Notes: generated by a model from the letters alone, not told the origin. 51,873 nucleotides of DNA from Pectinatus brassicae (GCF_014201835.1 NZ_JACHFH010000022.1:1-51873), one strand, 5' to 3'. Counted from the first letter of the stretch, positions 1 through 8,938 are shown. Numbers and translations are program-made.

Positions 1-181
1 CGTCGCCGTCACGTTTAAGCTTATTTCATCTTTGCGTTGTGGTTATACTGTCTTTAGGAGTTTCCAGCATTTCAAGCAGTATTGGATTGGTCTTTGCCAA
101 TCTCTATATGCATATTTCTATACATACTAACTAGTTTGGTCGCCTAACTCACGACTTAAGTCACGAGTGTGCGGCTCCCAT
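1..181 (+). mobile_element. Probable right end of a TnpB-type (IS200/IS605 family) insertion sequence
   Basis: Noncoding stretch joined directly to the broken end of the ABC-F gene. Near its inner edge (about 150-175) it carries a palindromic core, gacttaagtc, inside an imperfect stem of the kind seen at right ends of TnpB elements (compare the recN-side end near 51432-51462). A reading frame ending with a stop at 16-18 could be the tail of a tnpB lying left of the window, but that is a guess. The element would read rightward. The identification rests on the stem and on the abrupt loss of ABC-F homology at about position 184, so it is tentative. Confidence 0.45.
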
Positions 182-898
182 TTAATCAATTTTTTTATTT
201 ATTAGTTCAATAATTGAGTTCGTCACCTTATCGAGAAAAAAGCGGTCATGAGAAATCATTAATATGCCGCCTTTATAATTTCTCAGATATTCTTCCAGCC
301 ATTCAATCATCTCAATATCAAGATGATTTGTCGGTTCATCCAAAAACAAATAATCTGGTTCACGCAAAAGTGCCTTAGCCAGACAAATACGTGTCTTTTG
401 TCCACCAGAAAAATCCTGCGGTGATTTTTTTAAATCTTCTTCAGAAAATCCCAAGCCGAAACTTATTTTTTTTATATCCTTTTCATAATCATAGCCGCCT
501 AAGCGTTCAAATTCATCAGCAATCTTTGTATATTCGCCCATAAAATCATTTAATTGCTCATCATTAGCAGCTTGTTCGATTTTATTTTCTAAATTTTTCT
601 TTTGCTCAGCCAGCCGTAAAATATCAGCAAATGCCGTAAGCATTTCATCATATAAGGTTGCTTCTGTAAATTCCGCCTGCTGCTCTACATAGCCAATTCT
701 GTCAGCCGTATCTAATTTTACATTGCCGGCATCATATTCCTGTGTTCCCATTATGCAGTTAAGCAGTGTCGTTTTGCCGGCCCCATTAGCGCCAATCAAT
801 CCTATTTTATCGCCTTTATCTATTGAAAAACTTACATTTTCAAATAATTGCCTTATGCCAAATGATTTTGCTAAATCCTGAACATGTAATAAACCCAT
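182..898 (-). CDS. ABC-F family ATPase, truncated after the first ABC domain
   Basis: Cytoplasmic ABC-F protein of the ribosome-associated, translation-factor or antibiotic-protection class. The product has a complete first nucleotide-binding domain: Walker A GANGAGKTT, signature SGGQ, Walker B LFLDEPTNHLD and the switch histidine in MISHDRFF. ABC-F proteins are normally 500-650 residues with two such domains joined by a linker; this one stops at about 238 residues, just after domain one. The stop codon at 182-184 falls at the junction with the presumed IS end, so the second half has been cut away. The ATG at 898 is preferred over one at 907 because an AGGATGGGG Shine-Dalgarno lies before it. 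Probably non-functional as an ABC-F factor. Confidence 0.8.
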   Translation of the reverse strand: MGLLHVQDLAKSFGIRQLFENVSFSIDKGDKIGLIGANGAGKTTLLNCIMGTQEYDAGNVKLDTADRIGYVEQQAEFTEATLYDEMLTAFADILRLAEQKKNLENKIEQAANDEQLNDFMGEYTKIADEFERLGGYDYEKDIKKISFGLGFSEEDLKKSPQDFSGGQKTRICLAKALLREPDYLFLDEPTNHLDIEMIEWLEEYLRNYKGGILMISHDRFFLDKVTNSIIELINKKID

Positions 899-973
899 TT
901 TCCCCATCCTGTTTTTATCTGTATTTAAATAAAAGGGAATGTTGCATGCATGATATATTAATGCTTCATCCCC

Positions 974-1084
974 AAAGGCTCCCCTTGAGGGGAGCTGGCA
1001 GCTTTAGCTGACTGAGGGGTTAATTATTATATAACCCTTCCGTCACCGCTTTGCGGTGCCACCTTCCCTCAAGGGACGGCTTTA
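974..1084. repeat. Imperfect palindromic intergenic repeat (MITE/REP-like)
   Basis: About 110 bp in which the right half is an imperfect reverse complement of the left half. Each half begins with AAAG, contains a CCCTTGAGGG-type inner palindrome, then a small GC-rich hairpin, and ends with an AGGGGTT or AGGGTT block at the centre. It is far richer in G+C than its surroundings and lies between ABC-F and the LCP gene, both on the minus strand. Similar palindromes are common as dispersed intergenic repeats in gut Firmicutes. No gene is seen in 908-1155. Confidence 0.7.
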
Positions 1085-1155
1085 AAATCACCAAAATAAA
1101 GTTGACGCACTTATTTATCAACGTGCGACAACCCCATAATATTTATTTAATACTA

Positions 1156-2481
1156 TTATTCATAATCTCTGCCAATGTTTACTACAGCTTGATTTGTCGA
1201 ACTGCCTGTCATTATAGTACATTTAAACGGCATGCCATAAAACAAACTTACGCTGGCATCATTAGCCATTATCTGTGTATGTTGTTTCGCCGATGTTCCA
1301 CCGGTTTCTACTGTTGATATTTTAAATCCTCTGCGTTTTAAAATATCGGCGGTTTTGGCACCAGCACCATTTATGCCACTTGAATTTATAATCATTACTG
1401 TAACATCTTCCGGCTTGACTGGTTTTATTTTTTCACTGGTTTTCTCATCCTGCTTATTTTGCTCTGATTTATTACTTTCATAAACAGTTTCATCTTTAGT
1501 ATCAAGATATTTTATACCAGCAGGCAATGATTTCTTATATTCATCTACCAATTTTTCTGTATCAGCCTGTCTGGCACTAGTTTCTTCAAGTCCCAATAAT
1601 GTGTCAATCTGCAAACGCAATTTTTTTATATCTGGCAGCCAATAACTAATATCATTAATATATATTGGTGTTCCTGGCAACATTGATGCTGTAATTTTCT
1701 TATTTTTTATTTCCGGTACCATTTTAGCATATGTCAGCATATCTGTTATTGACATATTAGTTTCAATACAGCCACTTAACTCTTTTATTAATGCTGGCAG
1801 TTTTGGCAGAACATATGGTGATATCAATTTATCCAGTACAGCACTTATAAAATGCTGCTGACGGGTTATCCTGCCGATATCTCCTTCGCTATCACGATAT
1901 CGCACATATTCTATCGCTTTCTTCCCGTCTAAATGCTGCATCCCCGGATACAAATCAATATGGAGTCCTCCATTATCGTCCCAAGGATCATTATAATACA
2001 TTCGTTTTTCCACATTTATATCGACGCCGCCAATAGCATCTATTATTTTTCTAAAGGAATCAATATTTATTAATATATAATAATTTACTGGTACTCCTGT
2101 TAATTTTTCAATAGTATTCTGTGTAAGTTCGTGACCGCCATAGGCATAAGCATGATTTATCTTGTCATATTTATGGTCCTTTATACTTACTCTAGTGTCA
2201 CGCGGTACAGATAAAACTGATAAATTATTATTTTTTTTATCCGCCACAAACAGCATTAACGTATCACTGCGTCCTATGTCGTCTTTACGACTATCTACTC
2301 CCATTACCATTATTGTCTTTTTGTCATCATTAATATTATTGGTCGTTGCCTGCTTTGCCGCTACTGGTATTCCATGTGAATATCTATAGGCAAATGCGGT
2401 TACGGCAAATGCGAAGAAAATCATGCCCATAATAATGATACGGCGGTAGCTTCTTTTATAGCGAACTTGTTTTTCTGCCAC
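1156..2481 (-). CDS. LCP (LytR-CpsA-Psr) family cell-wall glycopolymer ligase with LytR C-terminal domain
   Basis: 441 residues. A short basic N-terminus is followed by one membrane segment (about residues 14-33), so the rest faces outside the membrane. The LCP domain starts around residue 55 with a MVMGVDSR motif followed by SDTLMLF and SVPRDTRV, which hold the conserved Arg/Asp residues of the polyprenyl-phosphate site. The C-terminus (from about 360) has a LytR_C domain with the VMIINSSGINGAGAKTA motif. The family moves glycopolymers from undecaprenyl phosphate to peptidoglycan or to other wall acceptors. A threonine/lysine/glutamate-rich linker joins the two domains. Single gene, divergent from the HAD gene at 2702. 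Confidence 0.9.
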   Translation of the reverse strand: MAEKQVRYKRSYRRIIIMGMIFFAFAVTAFAYRYSHGIPVAAKQATTNNINDDKKTIMVMGVDSRKDDIGRSDTLMLFVADKKNNNLSVLSVPRDTRVSIKDHKYDKINHAYAYGGHELTQNTIEKLTGVPVNYYILINIDSFRKIIDAIGGVDINVEKRMYYNDPWDDNGGLHIDLYPGMQHLDGKKAIEYVRYRDSEGDIGRITRQQHFISAVLDKLISPYVLPKLPALIKELSGCIETNMSITDMLTYAKMVPEIKNKKITASMLPGTPIYINDISYWLPDIKKLRLQIDTLLGLEETSARQADTEKLVDEYKKSLPAGIKYLDTKDETVYESNKSEQNKQDEKTSEKIKPVKPEDVTVMIINSSGINGAGAKTADILKRRGFKISTVETGGTSAKQHTQIMANDASVSLFYGMPFKCTIMTGSSTNQAVVNIGRDYE

Positions 2482-2652
2482 TTTACTATCTCCAATGTAT
2501 ATTTTTACTAAAATTTAACTTCTGATTTTTTCATAACAAATTTTGTTTATAAGCTGCTAAAATCTATATAGACCCAAATTAGTATAGCAAAAAAGCTGTA
2601 CATTTTCAATTTTATCTGTTATTTTCCCTAGATTGCTAATAAATATATTTTA

Positions 2653-2680
2653 TTGTAAAATGTGAATTGTATATTATATT
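2653..2680 (+). promoter_or_regulatory. Candidate sigma-A promoter for the HAD phosphatase gene
   Basis: A -35 like TTGTAA at 2653-2658 and a -10 like TATATT at 2675-2680 with a 16-nt spacer, about 22 bp before the start codon at 2702. A GAAAGGA ribosome binding site follows. Assigned by eye only. Confidence 0.4.
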
Positions 2681-2701
2681 TGTATTAGAAAGGACAAGTA
2701 A

Positions 2702-3526
2702 ATGGCTATAAAATTAATTGCGCTCGACATGGATGGTACAACATTAAATGATAACAACGTTGTTTCACCAAAAAATCATGCAATAATAAAAGAAGCCCTC
2801 GCAAAAGGAATTATTGTAACTGTCTGTACTGGACGTGCTAATACTGAACTTGCACCAATTATTGACGCTTTACCGGAAATTCGTTATTTCATCAGCGGTA
2901 ATGGCTGTAAAATTTATGATAAAGAAACCGACGATACCATTTTATCTGATCCTCTTTCTTTTTCTGCTGCTAATACTATTTACCGCATTGTGCGTGAATA
3001 TCCTGTTATGCTTGAAGTATATACTGATAATCAAATATACACTTCAAAATCCTGCTATGAACATGTACATAAATATGTGCCGGAAAAATTTATTAAATTA
3101 GTGGAAGATACACGTACTCCTTTAGAAAATTTAAAAGCATTGTTCCGTTCAGATTGGAAAAAACCTGTAGAAAAAATGAATATTTTTTATAATAACGCTG
3201 AAGACTTTGCCAGCATAAGAGCCAAATGCAAAAATCTGCCTGCCTGTATGACCGGTGCCACTGAAGCCAATCTGGAATTTAATAGTCCTACCGCAAATAA
3301 GGGGACAGCTGTTGCAAAAATGGCAAAAATGATGCATATTCATGCCGAAGAAGTTATGACTATTGGCGACGGCAGCAATGATATTACCATGCTGAAATAC
3401 GCTGGCTATTCCATTGCTATGGCTAATGCCATAGACGAAGTCAAACTTGTTGCTAAGTACCAGACATCGAGCAATAATGAAAATGGTGTTGCCGCTGCCA
3501 TCGAAAAGTATGCTCTTAACAGATAA
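2702..3526 (+). CDS. Cof-type HAD-superfamily phosphatase
   Basis: 274 residues, the usual length for Cof/YidA-type HAD hydrolases, cytoplasmic phosphatases acting on sugar phosphates, nucleotides or flavin intermediates. Motif I is LDMDGT with catalytic D9 and D11. Motif II lies in VCTGRAN, the conserved lysine is in NKGTAVAKM, and motif IV is IGDGSNDITML near residue 220. Between them is the C2 cap domain typical of the Cof group. A GAAAGGA ribosome binding site supports the start. The SGNH gene begins 16 nt after its stop, so the two are probably co-transcribed. The substrate cannot be told from sequence. Confidence 0.9.
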   Translation: MAIKLIALDMDGTTLNDNNVVSPKNHAIIKEALAKGIIVTVCTGRANTELAPIIDALPEIRYFISGNGCKIYDKETDDTILSDPLSFSAANTIYRIVREYPVMLEVYTDNQIYTSKSCYEHVHKYVPEKFIKLVEDTRTPLENLKALFRSDWKKPVEKMNIFYNNAEDFASIRAKCKNLPACMTGATEANLEFNSPTANKGTAVAKMAKMMHIHAEEVMTIGDGSNDITMLKYAGYSIAMANAIDEVKLVAKYQTSSNNENGVAAAIEKYALNR

Positions 3527-3542
3527 TTGTGTGAGGAATATT

Positions 3543-4925
3543 GTGAAATACTTTTTTCTTATTTTTATATTCTGCCTTTTGCTTATAACCTCTAATGACG
3601 CTTATAGTTATAATTACGACTCTCCTGCACCGCAAACAGCTTCATCTTATACCAGCGATAAACCCGCTTCAGCTGAACCACTGCTTACCTGGAAAAAAAA
3701 TACTAAAGCCATTTATTATGAAGTAGAAGTCTTTGATAAGCCTATAAATAATCTTAGCACCGCTGAACCTTCAATAAACCATGTATTTTTCACTGACAAG
3801 GTATTTGTCAATGCTTATAGATTAACTCTAAAAAATATTACAAATTCTTCTTCAGGTAATCTTTATTGGCGTGTCCGGGCCATGGATATAAATCATAATC
3901 CGATAACTCCTTTTTCAGCATTAGAAAAAATATATTATGATACTTCCCTGCCAGTTGTAAATGGGCCAATTCCCATCAGCCATTATAACACTGGTAATGG
4001 TTCTATCCTTTTATACCCCGTTTACGAATGGATTCCTAATCCCGATGCTGCCAAGTTTGAACTGGAGATATTATCAGCTCCACCAGAAAATCCCCAGGGA
4101 ACTGAACCATCAAAATACCGCATTTTTGCCAAAACTATGGATTTTTCCTGTGAATATTATGACCCTGAGCCACGTATCGGTACTTTTTACTGGCGGGTAC
4201 GAGCGCTTGATGAAAACAACCAGCCTATTGGTGTATTTTCACCAGCAGAAAAAATCGTCAACGAACCATCCACTCATTATCAGGTGGGTATATTCGGTGA
4301 CAGCATCAGCCATGGTGGCGGCCATTTATCATTTGGCCCAGAAGATTTTGAATTCAGTTATGCCCATTATTTAAACTTTCCTTCAATTAATTTATCGCAA
4401 AGCGGTGATACCATAAATATGATGGTTAAACGTTTCGATGCAGATGTTTTGCCGTTCAAGCCTAAATATCTGCTGATAATGGGAGCCAGCAACAGCCTGC
4501 GTGCTGGTATATCTGCTGAAAAAGTTATTCTCGGCTTAAAAATATTACAGCAAAAATGTTATGATAACGATATTGAGCCAGTTTTACTTACTTTGCCATC
4601 AATAAATCCTGATAACATAAAAAAAATCTTTGATGAAAGTACCGCTCCCGGCTGGGCTGATGAATTCAATAAGGTTAACGCTTATATTAGAACGCAGACA
4701 CATATCGATATTGCAGCTGACTTTCCAGCACCACCAGCAGTACTACCAACTAGTGATGCTTTGGACGGGCTGCATCTTGATGATAATGCCAAGGCCGTTA
4801 TCGGTCAACGAATAAATAATGCCTGGCCGGCAATAATTGAGCAAGCAAGTCCTCATGCATCTTTTTCTTTATCGGAGGCGCAAATTAAGAAATTTTTTTC
4901 ATTACCTGATGTATACGATTTATAA
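3543..4925 (+). CDS. Secreted SGNH/GDSL hydrolase with two N-terminal Fn3-like repeats
   Basis: 460 residues from a GTG start with GAGGA ribosome binding site at 3533-3537; the frame is open further upstream but that would overlap the HAD gene and hide the signal peptide. Residues 1-21 form a hydrophobic signal sequence. Two related beta-sandwich-like repeats follow (about 45-135 and 155-240), each ending in a YWRVRA motif then an FSxxEKI motif. The SGNH domain begins at about 246: block I GDSISHG with nucleophile Ser254, oxyanion glycine near 288, block III GASN around 314-317, and block V DGLHL with Asp408 and His411. This is an esterase or acyl-hydrolase fold acting outside the cytoplasm, perhaps on wall polysaccharide esters. 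Substrate unknown. Confidence 0.85.
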   Translation: MKYFFLIFIFCLLLITSNDAYSYNYDSPAPQTASSYTSDKPASAEPLLTWKKNTKAIYYEVEVFDKPINNLSTAEPSINHVFFTDKVFVNAYRLTLKNITNSSSGNLYWRVRAMDINHNPITPFSALEKIYYDTSLPVVNGPIPISHYNTGNGSILLYPVYEWIPNPDAAKFELEILSAPPENPQGTEPSKYRIFAKTMDFSCEYYDPEPRIGTFYWRVRALDENNQPIGVFSPAEKIVNEPSTHYQVGIFGDSISHGGGHLSFGPEDFEFSYAHYLNFPSINLSQSGDTINMMVKRFDADVLPFKPKYLLIMGASNSLRAGISAEKVILGLKILQQKCYDNDIEPVLLTLPSINPDNIKKIFDESTAPGWADEFNKVNAYIRTQTHIDIAADFPAPPAVLPTSDALDGLHLDDNAKAVIGQRINNAWPAIIEQASPHASFSLSEAQIKKFFSLPDVYDL

Positions 4926-4932
4926 ACATATA

Positions 4933-4963
4933 AGCACTATATTTAAATAATTTTTTTAAGTAT
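4933..4963. terminator. AT-rich hairpin after the SGNH gene
   Basis: 12-bp arms (one wobble or mismatch) pairing 4933-area ACTATATTTAAA with TTTAAGTATAGT. It lacks a strong T-run, so it may be a weak terminator or only an incidental palindrome. Confidence 0.3.
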
Positions 4964-5014
4964 AGTACATATCTTTCCCCACATACTCAAATTTTTTTCT
5001 TATCCTTTAGTTAA

Positions 5015-5043
5015 TTGTTTCTATTTATTATTAATGCTATAAT
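5015..5043 (+). promoter_or_regulatory. Candidate sigma-A promoter of fprA
   Basis: TTGTTT at 5015-5020 and TATAAT at 5038-5043 with a 17-nt spacer, about 41 bp upstream of the fprA start. A perfect -10 and ideal spacing make this one of the cleaner promoters in the window. Confidence 0.6.
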
Positions 5044-5084
5044 ATTATTAGATTATTTATTATAAATGAAGGGCAGGGTATATT

Positions 5085-6251
5085 ATGAAAGCAATTGAAA
5101 TAAAAAAAGATATTTATTGGGTAGGCGTAATTGATTGGAATTTACGCAATTTTCATGGTTATCGCACCGGCAGAGGATCTTCTTATAATGCTTATCTGAT
5201 AATTGATGAAAAAATCACACTTATAGATACTGCTAAGGAAAGCTTTAAAGATGAATTATTGGACAGAATCAGCTCTATTATCGATCCAGCCAAAATAGAT
5301 TACATTATCTGCAATCATCTTGAACAGGATCATTCTGGCTCCATTCCTGCTGTTATGGAAAAATGTCCCCATGCTGAAATTTACACCTGTATGCCTAACG
5401 GTTTAAAAAATATCCCTAAATTCTATGGTGATTTAAATTATAAAGGTGTAAAAGCCGGTGACAGTCTAAATATTGGCAAACGTACCTTGCAGTTTTTACC
5501 TGTGCCAATGCTGCACTGGCCTGACAGTATGTTTACATATTGCCCAGAAGAACAAATCCTATTTTCTAATGATGGTTTTGGACAGCATTTAGCATCTTCG
5601 CTGCGCTTTGATGATGAGGTTGACTATTCCACCTTAATGTACGAAGCCAAAAAATATTACGCCAATATTTTAATGTTATATGGACGTCAGGCGGAAACTG
5701 CTTTGAAAGCAACTGCTAATCTTGATATAAAAATAATTGCTACAGGTCATGGCATTATCTGGCGCAAATATGTTAAAGAGATTTTTGCTAACTACACAAA
5801 ATGGTGCACCAATGATGTAGAGGACGAAGCGATTGTTGTCTACGACAGCATGTGGCATTCCACAGAAAAAATGGCCAAATTTATTGTAGAAGGTTTTGCC
5901 CAAAAAGGGATTCCGGCACAATTATATGATTTAAAAGAAAATCATATCTCTGATTTAGTTACGGAATTTCTTACCAGAAAATATATTGCTGTTGGCTCAC
6001 CTACCTTAAACAATAATATGATGCCTACCGTTGCATCTTTCCTCTGTTACTTAAAAGGCCTATCGCCTAAAGATAAAAATCGTCTAGCCTTTGCCTTTGG
6101 CTCATATGGCTGGGGTGGTCAAAGCATTGCTCAGGTCGAAGAAGAATTAAAAAACTGTGGCTTTACTATTTGGCTTGATAACATGCGTATAAAAAATATA
6201 CCAACGAAAGATGAACTACTACAAATAAGTGAAACTATCTTAAACAAATAA
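5085..6251 (+). CDS. fprA: Flavodiiron protein (A-type flavoprotein, O2/NO reductase)
   Basis: 388 residues. It reduces O2 to water, or NO to N2O, with electrons usually delivered by rubredoxin, so it protects an anaerobe from oxygen. The N-terminal metallo-beta-lactamase-like domain keeps all diiron ligands: H78, E80, D82, H83, H144, D163 and H222. The C-terminal flavodoxin domain starts at about residue 248 with the FMN phosphate loop SMWHST (255-260). No extra rubredoxin domain is present, so this is the simple class A form. It has its own promoter and a strong terminator. Together with the hemerythrin at 45.7 kb it marks oxygen handling by an anaerobe. Confidence 0.95.
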   Translation: MKAIEIKKDIYWVGVIDWNLRNFHGYRTGRGSSYNAYLIIDEKITLIDTAKESFKDELLDRISSIIDPAKIDYIICNHLEQDHSGSIPAVMEKCPHAEIYTCMPNGLKNIPKFYGDLNYKGVKAGDSLNIGKRTLQFLPVPMLHWPDSMFTYCPEEQILFSNDGFGQHLASSLRFDDEVDYSTLMYEAKKYYANILMLYGRQAETALKATANLDIKIIATGHGIIWRKYVKEIFANYTKWCTNDVEDEAIVVYDSMWHSTEKMAKFIVEGFAQKGIPAQLYDLKENHISDLVTEFLTRKYIAVGSPTLNNNMMPTVASFLCYLKGLSPKDKNRLAFAFGSYGWGGQSIAQVEEELKNCGFTIWLDNMRIKNIPTKDELLQISETILNK

Positions 6252-6262
6252 GACTCTACTAC

Positions 6263-6299
6263 AAAAAAGCTCCTGCGTTTTCGCAGGAACTTTTTTTTA
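6263..6299. terminator. Bidirectional Rho-independent terminator between fprA and pstA
   Basis: Stem TCCTGCG (6271-6277) with CGCAGGA (6282-6288), loop of four, followed by eight T on the plus strand and preceded by six A, so it works in both directions. It separates convergent genes. Confidence 0.85.
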
Positions 6300-6305
6300 T
6301 TAATT

Positions 6306-7166
6306 TTATTTGCTTATTATTCCCATCCGTTTTTGAATAATTCTAAGCGGGATAGTAAGTACCAAATTAAATACTAATATTACTATTATTAATAAAGCAC
6401 CTATACCGTTAGCGATAAGTTCTCTATCAGGCACAAGTCCTACCGACAGCAAATACCACAGATGAACAGCGAGTGTTTCACCAGCGGCCATTACATCGGT
6501 ATCTCCCATATGACGCGATACTGTCGTACCTGCAGTAAAGATCAAAATTGCAGTTTCCCCCAGTGCCCGTCCTGCCGTTAAAATAATTCCCGTAACAATT
6601 CCAGCCATCGCCGATGGCAGAACAACTTTATAAATCGTTTGAAATTTAGTAGCACCCATAGCCAGACTTGCTTCCCGATAAGACTGTGGTACCAGCTTAA
6701 TGGATTCTTCTGTAACACGTACTAATAGTGGCAGATTCAGTAATACTAAAGTAAAAGTACCACTTAAAATAGTAAAACCCAGCCCCATCATATTAACAAA
6801 AATGATCATACCGAATAAACCCAAAACTATTGACGGCACAGTAGCCAAGCTTTCCGTACTGAGACGAATCATTTTAGTCAGCCAATTATTTTTAGCATAT
6901 TCCGCCAAATATATGCCTGCGCCAACTGCTATTGGCACTGAAATTATCAATGACAAAAACAGCAGATAAAACGAGTTAAATAGCTGTGCACCAACACCGC
7001 CCCCCGCACTGATATCACTCGATTTACCAAAAATAAAATGTTCTGATAGCTGCGGCAAACCCTTGTAAAGGATATATCCTAAAAAGGCAATTAGTAAAGC
7101 TAATATAAAGAAGCCGGCCAGCCAAATTATTCCCATGGCTATTTTATTTGCAACTTTTGCATTCAT
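6306..7166 (-). CDS. pstA: Phosphate ABC transporter permease PstA
   Basis: 286 residues, inner-membrane permease of the high-affinity phosphate importer, pairing with PstC. About six membrane segments are visible. The cytoplasmic EAA-type coupling loop reads REASLAMGATKFQTIYKVVLP, which contacts PstB. The start lies 1 nt after the pstC stop, which implies translational coupling in pstSCA. The matching ATPase gene, pstB, is on the other strand at 14.4 kb instead of directly downstream; downstream there is a terminator shared with fprA. Confidence 0.95.
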   Translation of the reverse strand: MNAKVANKIAMGIIWLAGFFILALLIAFLGYILYKGLPQLSEHFIFGKSSDISAGGGVGAQLFNSFYLLFLSLIISVPIAVGAGIYLAEYAKNNWLTKMIRLSTESLATVPSIVLGLFGMIIFVNMMGLGFTILSGTFTLVLLNLPLLVRVTEESIKLVPQSYREASLAMGATKFQTIYKVVLPSAMAGIVTGIILTAGRALGETAILIFTAGTTVSRHMGDTDVMAAGETLAVHLWYLLSVGLVPDRELIANGIGALLIIVILVFNLVLTIPLRIIQKRMGIISK

Positions 7167-7167
7167 T

Positions 7168-8052
7168 TTATGAATACCTCCTGCTTCCTATACGCCGAAT
7201 TGCCAAAATCATCAGCAACGATATTATTAATAAAACTAACGCCATTAAAAATAATGAGTTCCCCCAGGCTGAACCAAATGGGGTATTGCCCATTTCAATA
7301 ACAATATTACTTGTTAATGTTGAAGTTGGCGTAAATAATCCTTTAGGCATCAATGGTGTATTACCAATAACCATCTGCACCGCCATAGTTTCCCCAATAG
7401 CCCTGGCCATTGCCAGTACTATGGCTGTTAATATTCCCGGTGCCGCTGAAGGAACAATCACTTTATATATTGTCTGCCAATAAGTAGCACCTAAAGCCAA
7501 TGAAGCTTCCTCCAGCGGTTTAGGCACACCATTTAAAGCATCTTCACTGATGCTTATAATAGTTGGCAGTATCATCACCGCTAATATTATCGAGGTAACT
7601 AATACACCATAGCCCATATTAACATAAAAAACACTTCTAATTATTGGTACAAGAACAGTGAGGCCAATATAGCCATAAACCACAGAGGGAATCGCCACAT
7701 ATAAGTCAACCGCCGGACGCATTATATTTCTAAGCCTTTTCGGTGCTATTTTCGACATAAAGACCGCTCCGAGAAGGCCAAGCGGAGTTCCTATAATAAT
7801 GGCTGTTATCGTAACAACTACTGAACCGGCTATAAAGCTCAATGCTCCGTATTTATGAGCCAAAGGATTCCACTTATCGGTGAAAAAAAATTCAATAGGG
7901 CTGACATCAGTAAATGTCATCAGCCCTTGTTTTCCGACAAAAAATATAATGGAAAAAATTATTATGGTCATCAATGCAGCACAGGCAATAAATAAATATC
8001 GCACATAACGGTCATATATTATTTTTCGTTGATGAATAAAATCTTTTTCCAT
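7168..8052 (-). CDS. pstC: Phosphate ABC transporter permease PstC
   Basis: 294 residues, membrane permease of the Pst importer. The N-terminal membrane segment (about 17-38) is followed by a periplasmic loop and five further membrane segments. The coupling loop reads LEEASLALGATYWQTIYKV, the same signature as in PstA. PstC and PstA form the translocation channel that receives phosphate from PstS. The gene starts 16 nt after pstS stops and is followed by pstA at once, so the three form one transcript driven from the Pho-box promoter near 9.1 kb. Confidence 0.95.
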   Translation of the reverse strand: MEKDFIHQRKIIYDRYVRYLFIACAALMTIIIFSIIFFVGKQGLMTFTDVSPIEFFFTDKWNPLAHKYGALSFIAGSVVVTITAIIIGTPLGLLGAVFMSKIAPKRLRNIMRPAVDLYVAIPSVVYGYIGLTVLVPIIRSVFYVNMGYGVLVTSIILAVMILPTIISISEDALNGVPKPLEEASLALGATYWQTIYKVIVPSAAPGILTAIVLAMARAIGETMAVQMVIGNTPLMPKGLFTPTSTLTSNIVIEMGNTPFGSAWGNSLFLMALVLLIISLLMILAIRRIGSRRYS

Positions 8053-8068
8053 ATTTGTTTCCTTTTAC

Positions 8069-8938
8069 TTATTTTTTCATTTTGCTTACTGGAATAAATC
8101 CTAATTTTTCTACATATTCATTTTGGAAAGCGTCACTCATAACATAATCAATAAATGCTTTTACAGCACCTTTAGGTTCACCTTTAGTATACATATGTCC
8201 GTAGCCGTAAACATGGTATTTACCATCAATAATAGCTTGGGCAGAATATTTAACGCCATCCATATCTAAAACTTTAACTGATTTATCAGCATATGGTGCA
8301 TCAACATAACCAATAGCTCCAGGCGTGGTAGCTACACCTTTTAATACAGCCCCATTGGAGTCTTGAATAGATGCATTATCAGTAAACTGTTGCCCTTTTA
8401 ATACAACATCAGCAATCGTTGCACGGGAACCAGATGATTTAGCACGGTGGATAAGAGTGATAGCTTTATCTTCGCCGCCCACTTCTTTCCAGTTAGTAAT
8501 TTTGCCTGTGAGAATTCCTACGATCTGCTCTGTGCTTAAATTACTTACTTTATTATCTTTATTAGTTATAAATACAAACGGTTCTACAACTACTTTATGA
8601 TCAACTAATCCTTTATCTTTATATTCGTTTGGTAAGAATACATCGGAGTTACCGATGTCAACAGCACCTTCCCCTACCTGATTCATCCCGGTAAAAGATC
8701 CCCCGCCAGCAATATTCACAGTAACATCTTTATGTTCTTTTTCAAATGCTTCCTGAGCTGGTTTAAGTAATGGCAATAGCGCTGTAGAGCCCGAAGCTGA
8801 AACCTTACCTTTTAGGTCTGTCGCTGCTTTATCAGTTGAAGCAGCTTTGTCATTTCCACCGCAGCCAGCAAACAGCATTGTACTTACCACCATTGTTCCT
8901 AAAACAGCTAATAATTTTTTCTTTCCGCTAAATAGCAT
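8069..8938 (-). CDS. pstS: Phosphate-binding lipoprotein PstS
   Basis: 289 residues. The signal peptide ends in a lipobox LFAGC with the lipidated Cys26, so the protein is anchored on the outer face of the cytoplasmic membrane. The phosphate-binding motifs are ASGSTALLPLL after the linker and KSSGSRATI in the middle of the protein; these serines, glycines and arginine hydrogen-bond phosphate in the family. It delivers phosphate to PstCA. A GGAGG ribosome binding site lies just upstream. Three TTAACA-type repeats spaced by 11 bp on the minus strand (9109-9136) predict control by the PhoB/PhoR pair encoded next door. Confidence 0.95.
   Translation of the reverse strand: MLFSGKKKLLAVLGTMVVSTMLFAGCGGNDKAASTDKAATDLKGKVSASGSTALLPLLKPAQEAFEKEHKDVTVNIAGGGSFTGMNQVGEGAVDIGNSDVFLPNEYKDKGLVDHKVVVEPFVFITNKDNKVSNLSTEQIVGILTGKITNWKEVGGEDKAITLIHRAKSSGSRATIADVVLKGQQFTDNASIQDSNGAVLKGVATTPGAIGYVDAPYADKSVKVLDMDGVKYSAQAIIDGKYHVYGYGHMYTKGEPKGAVKAFIDYVMSDAFQNEYVEKLGFIPVSKMKK

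Noticed and set aside
1-181. Group II intron 3' end
   Set aside because: The GTGCGG-type string looked intron-like at first, but no domain V/VI structure is present; a TnpB element end fits better.
1051-1317. Plus-strand frame over the palindromic repeat and the end of the LCP gene
   Set aside because: It overlaps a real gene and repeat DNA and has no recognisable product.
3447-3542. Longer start for the SGNH hydrolase overlapping the HAD gene
   Set aside because: The GTG at 3543 has a Shine-Dalgarno and exposes a signal peptide.
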